From NCBI RefSeq assembly GCF_000758665.1, contig NZ_CP009285.1, positions 4,278,001-4,342,000 of the forward strand: a stretch of DNA of 64,000 nucleotides. Direction: 5' to 3'. Position numbers and translations under genes: made by a program. Positions within the stretch are counted from its first letter, which is position 1. Each line of letters opens with the position of its first letter. The notes under the pieces are model-generated. The model was not told the DNA's origin. It saw only the letters and a list, made by a program, of their open reading frames with translations, and made no database searches. This document shows positions 61,391 to 64,000 of this stretch, in pieces. Origin of the DNA: Paenibacillus borealis (GTDB lineage: Bacteria > Bacillota > Bacilli > Paenibacillales > Paenibacillaceae).

Positions 61391-62956
61391 ATGAACAAAT
61401 GGAAGTCTGTAATGCTGCCCCTCGTGGCTGCGGCCATGCTGGTGACCGGATGTAGCGGAGGCAACAACAATACCTCCTCACCCGGGGCTGAAGCACCGGG
61501 CGGAGATGCCGCCGCTGCCACTGCTGAAGCGAAGCAGGAGCACACCTTCACCGCACTCCTAGACAACAATGCCACCTTTCCGTATTCCAAGGACTGGCCC
61601 GTCTGGGGCTGGATTAAGGACAAGACCGGCGTAACGCTGGAGGTGCAGACGCCTTCCGGGAAGCTTGCCGAAGCGCTGAATCTGGCGGTAGCCTCCAATG
61701 CGCTGCCGGATCTGATGTATATGCCCAACCGCAAGGAATCGAACAAGTTCGGGCAGCAGGGTGCACTCGTGGATCTGATGGAGCATATGGACAAGCTGCC
61801 GAATTTGACCGCATGGATGAAGCAATATCCGGATGAGGCTAAGGCTGCACTCTCTGCCGACGGCAAAATGTATATGTTCCCGAATCAGGGCTTCGGTGAA
61901 ACGAACCGCATGATCTGGATGTACCGCCAGGATATTTTTGAGAAGGAAGGCATTCAGGCTCCGGCAACGTATGAAGAGCTGCATACAGCCCTCAAGACGC
62001 TCAAGGCGAAATACCCGGACAGCTATCCGTTGTCTGTCCGTTACGGCCAGATCCCGGATGAGATGAACACGAATATGACGGTCAACTATGGGACAGGCGA
62101 AGGGGCTTACTATGATTTTGACAGTAAGGAATGGCGCTATGGTCCGACGGAGGACAGCTACAAGGAAATGGTCGGCATGTGGAAGCAGTTCTATGATGAA
62201 GGGCTGATTCCGCCGGATTTCCTCTCTCTGCAGACCAAGCAGTGGCAGGACATGGTCTCCACCGGCAAGTCGTTCGTGACCGTTGATTACATCAGCCGGG
62301 TGGACTTCTTCAATAATGCGATGCGCAAGGAGAATCCTGAATTCAGCATGCAGTTCATGGCTCCTCCTGCAGGACTTGCCGGCGGTAAACAGCTGAATCC
62401 GTACTTCCATTATATGGAGGGCGGTCTGACTGTAGCTTCCACCTCGAAGAATATCGATGACATTATGACTTACATGGACTTTTTCTATTCGGAAGAAGGA
62501 CGTACGCTCAGCAGCTGGGGAGTGGAAGGCGAGACTTATGTGAAGGAAGGCAGCACGATCAAATTCAAGCCGGAATTCACCGATGTCATTGAGATGCGGA
62601 AGCAGACAGGGCTGCAGACCAGCGGAACGTATACCTGGATTGACTTCAATGCCCATCTGTCCCTGTTCTCGGACGACCTGAAGCACGCCTATGAAGAGGC
62701 TGTCAAATATGATCCGGCCAATATGCAGCCGCGTCCGGCCTTCACGGAGAAGGAGAATGAAGTCATCTCAATCACCGGACAGGCGATCAAGAAGCACCGT
62801 GACGAGAGCTTTGCCAAGTTCGTTACCGGTTCCCGCAAGCTGGCGGACTGGGATAAATATGTAGAGGAGATTAACAATCTCGGAGTAGACAAGCTGCTGG
62901 CGACGTATAAGGAAGCTTACGACCGCGTTCAGAATATTCAATTAGGCAGTAAGTAA
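61391..62956 (+). CDS. Solute-binding lipoprotein of the LplA/YtcQ type
   Basis: 521 residues, ATG behind GGGAGAG. Signal with lipobox VTGC (Cys21), then a Gly/Asn/Ala linker and the long family 1 binding protein typical for LplB/LplC systems: TFPYSKDWPVWGWIKDKTGVTLEV, LPDLMYMPNRKESNKFGQQGALVDLMEHMDKLPNLTAWMKQYPD and AYDRVQNIQLGSK at the end. No ATPase gene follows, so a shared MsmK-type ATPase is expected. Confidence 0.93.
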   Translation: MNKWKSVMLPLVAAAMLVTGCSGGNNNTSSPGAEAPGGDAAAATAEAKQEHTFTALLDNNATFPYSKDWPVWGWIKDKTGVTLEVQTPSGKLAEALNLAVASNALPDLMYMPNRKESNKFGQQGALVDLMEHMDKLPNLTAWMKQYPDEAKAALSADGKMYMFPNQGFGETNRMIWMYRQDIFEKEGIQAPATYEELHTALKTLKAKYPDSYPLSVRYGQIPDEMNTNMTVNYGTGEGAYYDFDSKEWRYGPTEDSYKEMVGMWKQFYDEGLIPPDFLSLQTKQWQDMVSTGKSFVTVDYISRVDFFNNAMRKENPEFSMQFMAPPAGLAGGKQLNPYFHYMEGGLTVASTSKNIDDIMTYMDFFYSEEGRTLSSWGVEGETYVKEGSTIKFKPEFTDVIEMRKQTGLQTSGTYTWIDFNAHLSLFSDDLKHAYEEAVKYDPANMQPRPAFTEKENEVISITGQAIKKHRDESFAKFVTGSRKLADWDKYVEEINNLGVDKLLATYKEAYDRVQNIQLGSK

Positions 62957-63026
62957 CGGACAGAACCTCTGAACCCTGTGAAAGGTTATCCCATACTCTC
63001 GTGACCACCAAAAGGAGGCGCCGCTT

Positions 63027-64000
63027 ATGACGCAAAGGCTGCAAGGCTCTGGACAACGGCTTGGATGGATGCTGTCTGTGATGTTGCTGGTTGTAATCTT
63101 AGGAACGGCGGTTCCGGGCATTGCCCGGGCCGCAGGCTCGATTACGCTGGACGAGCCTCCCGGGGGATACGTATCCTCCGGCGGGCTGGTGGAGATCAGC
63201 GGAACCTATACCGGACTGTATGATGTCCGTTTATATGTGAACGGGACAGCTCAATTCGAAGCGCTGCTGGATGACCCGGACGGGGATGACAGCGGAAGCT
63301 GGTCTTACACGCTGGACACCTCCCGTTATAACGGCAGTGTGGAGCTGGTGGCCAGGGGGCTGGATACCTCTACCCGCTATGGGGTATGGAGCCCATCCGT
63401 AAGCCTTGAGGTGAACAATCCCGCAGGCATTGCTCCTGTAGTGACGATTACCGGGCCGGATGAAGGAGTTCCCTTAGGCGGACAGGTGGAGATCACCGTC
63501 CAGGCGGAGTCTGCCGCGCCGGTCTCGGGCGTGCAGGTCCGGGTGAACCGTGGACCTTGGCAGCAGGCAGCCTATAACGGCACGGAATATGCCTATCTCT
63601 GGAATACGGCGGGAACCGGCGACCGGACAGTCAGCCTTGAGGCCCGGGCAACGAATGCGCCCGGACGTTACGGCTACAGCCCGACCGTCTATGCACAGGT
63701 CGGTGCCGGTACCCATGAGCCGGCGCTTCCCCTGCCGGATCAGGACCGGGCGATGTGGATCTGGGAGCCGGAGAGCTACAAGCTGCTGCTGAATCCGGGC
63801 TCGCGGGAGGTGCTGGAAGCCTTCGTAACGGATACCGAGACCTTCGGGTCAGAGCCGGTCACGACGCTGTATCTGGCTGTAGGCAATTATGCCGGATACC
63901 GGGCGCTGGAGGAGCAGGAGGACGAGCTGCGCTCCTTCATGCGCTGGGCGCATGAGCAGGACTTAAGTGTCCATGCCCTTGTGGCGGGCGGAACCTCTCC
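63027..64000 (+). CDS. Large secreted protein with Ig-like domains, N-terminal part (3' end outside window)
   Basis: The frame is open for at least 324 codons from the ATG at 63027, with AAAGGAGG 8 bases upstream, to the window edge. A signal peptide with a long hydrophobic core (MLSVMLLVVILGTAVPG) ends near ARAAG. Two Ig-like beta-sandwich modules follow: SITLDEPPGGYVSSGGLVEISG and VVTITGPDEGVPLGGQVEITVQ. Then comes AMWIWEPESYKLLLNPGSREVLEAFV and LYLAVGNYAGYRALEEQ...FMRWAHEQDLSVHALVAGG, which reads like the first strands of a TIM-barrel enzyme domain. It follows the LplB/LplC/SBP genes by 70 bases and is probably in the same operon, releasing or cleaving the imported sugar polymer. Family not identified. 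Confidence 0.8.
   Translation, partial: MTQRLQGSGQRLGWMLSVMLLVVILGTAVPGIARAAGSITLDEPPGGYVSSGGLVEISGTYTGLYDVRLYVNGTAQFEALLDDPDGDDSGSWSYTLDTSRYNGSVELVARGLDTSTRYGVWSPSVSLEVNNPAGIAPVVTITGPDEGVPLGGQVEITVQAESAAPVSGVQVRVNRGPWQQAAYNGTEYAYLWNTAGTGDRTVSLEARATNAPGRYGYSPTVYAQVGAGTHEPALPLPDQDRAMWIWEPESYKLLLNPGSREVLEAFVTDTETFGSEPVTTLYLAVGNYAGYRALEEQEDELRSFMRWAHEQDLSVHALVAGGTS

Noticed and set aside
61559..62686. 375-codon open frame on the - strand
   Set aside because: Antisense to the solute-binding lipoprotein gene; composition of a shadow frame.
1..64000. CRISPR arrays, integrases, transposases, phage genes, tRNA and rRNA
   Set aside because: Looked for regularly spaced repeats, DDE or tyrosine recombinase motifs, and tRNA-like cloverleaf ends with TTCRANNC; none was convincing.

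Overview
The window is chromosomal DNA of a spore-forming, low-to-mid GC Gram-positive bacterium, most likely a Paenibacillus. The signs are strong AGGAGG-type ribosome binding sites with frequent GTG/TTG starts, a gerA-type spore germination operon, a GlpP antiterminator, YesN-like AraC regulators with LplB/LplC-type permeases, LacI/RpiR/GntR-controlled sugar operons and a ydaO-type c-di-AMP riboswitch. No rRNA, tRNA, CRISPR array, integrase, transposase or prophage gene was seen.

Layout, left to right. (1) 1-377: 3' end of a protein with a golvesin-like domain. (2) 642-7887: a glycerol-phosphate scavenging operon (GlpP, HAD phosphatase, two tandem glycerophosphodiesterases, Ugp-type ABC importer). 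(3) 8076-9016: c-di-AMP riboswitch in front of an alpha/beta hydrolase. (4) 9014-11410: MarR regulator with an operator array, then a MATE exporter. (5) 11717-12870: RCC1-type seven-repeat protein and a small hydrophilic protein. (6) 12920-14544: divergent TetR / alpha-beta hydrolase pair. (7) 14712-18770: gerABC. (8) 19262-21078: parallel beta-helix lipoprotein and a truncated ATPase gene. (9) 21437-30715: LacI-controlled sugar operon with an Lsr/Rha-like importer, a PfkB kinase, an AllA-like lyase, an M20 hydrolase and a GATase-like protein. (10) 30900-31630: deletion scar joining a permease 5' end to a glycosidase 3' end. (11) 32126-42662: amino-sugar operon (ABC importer, GH84, DUF4127, NanE, RpiR, ROK kinase, FAD oxidoreductase). 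(12) 43232-46615: AraC regulator carrying a PEP-hydrolase-like TIM barrel, beside a Tm-1-like gene and a free PEP-hydrolase-like gene. (13) 46997-48704: two genes broken at their facing 5' ends, then an A-type Fe-S protein. (14) 48949-52166: YtrA-type GntR/ABC operon. (15) 52300-53560: two decayed genes. (16) 53730-56820: MFS exporter and a lipoprotein. (17) 56958-64000: AraC two-domain membrane regulator, divergent LplB/LplC/solute-binding operon and the start of a large secreted protein that runs off the window.

The dominant theme is import and breakdown of sugars and sugar phosphates: five ABC importers, each beside its own regulator, with enzymes that process the cargo. Two of them (32126 and 61391) have no ATPase gene here and probably share a general MsmK/UgpC-type ATPase. 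Between the operons lie several scars of gene loss (20809, 30900, 46997-48327, 52300-53560) and at least four families of short intergenic repeats with no assigned function. The items most worth a second look are the c-di-AMP riboswitch on an alpha/beta hydrolase, the 21437-30715 catabolic cluster, the enzyme-domain AraC regulator at 43232, and the TGCA-N5-TACAAC repeat family.
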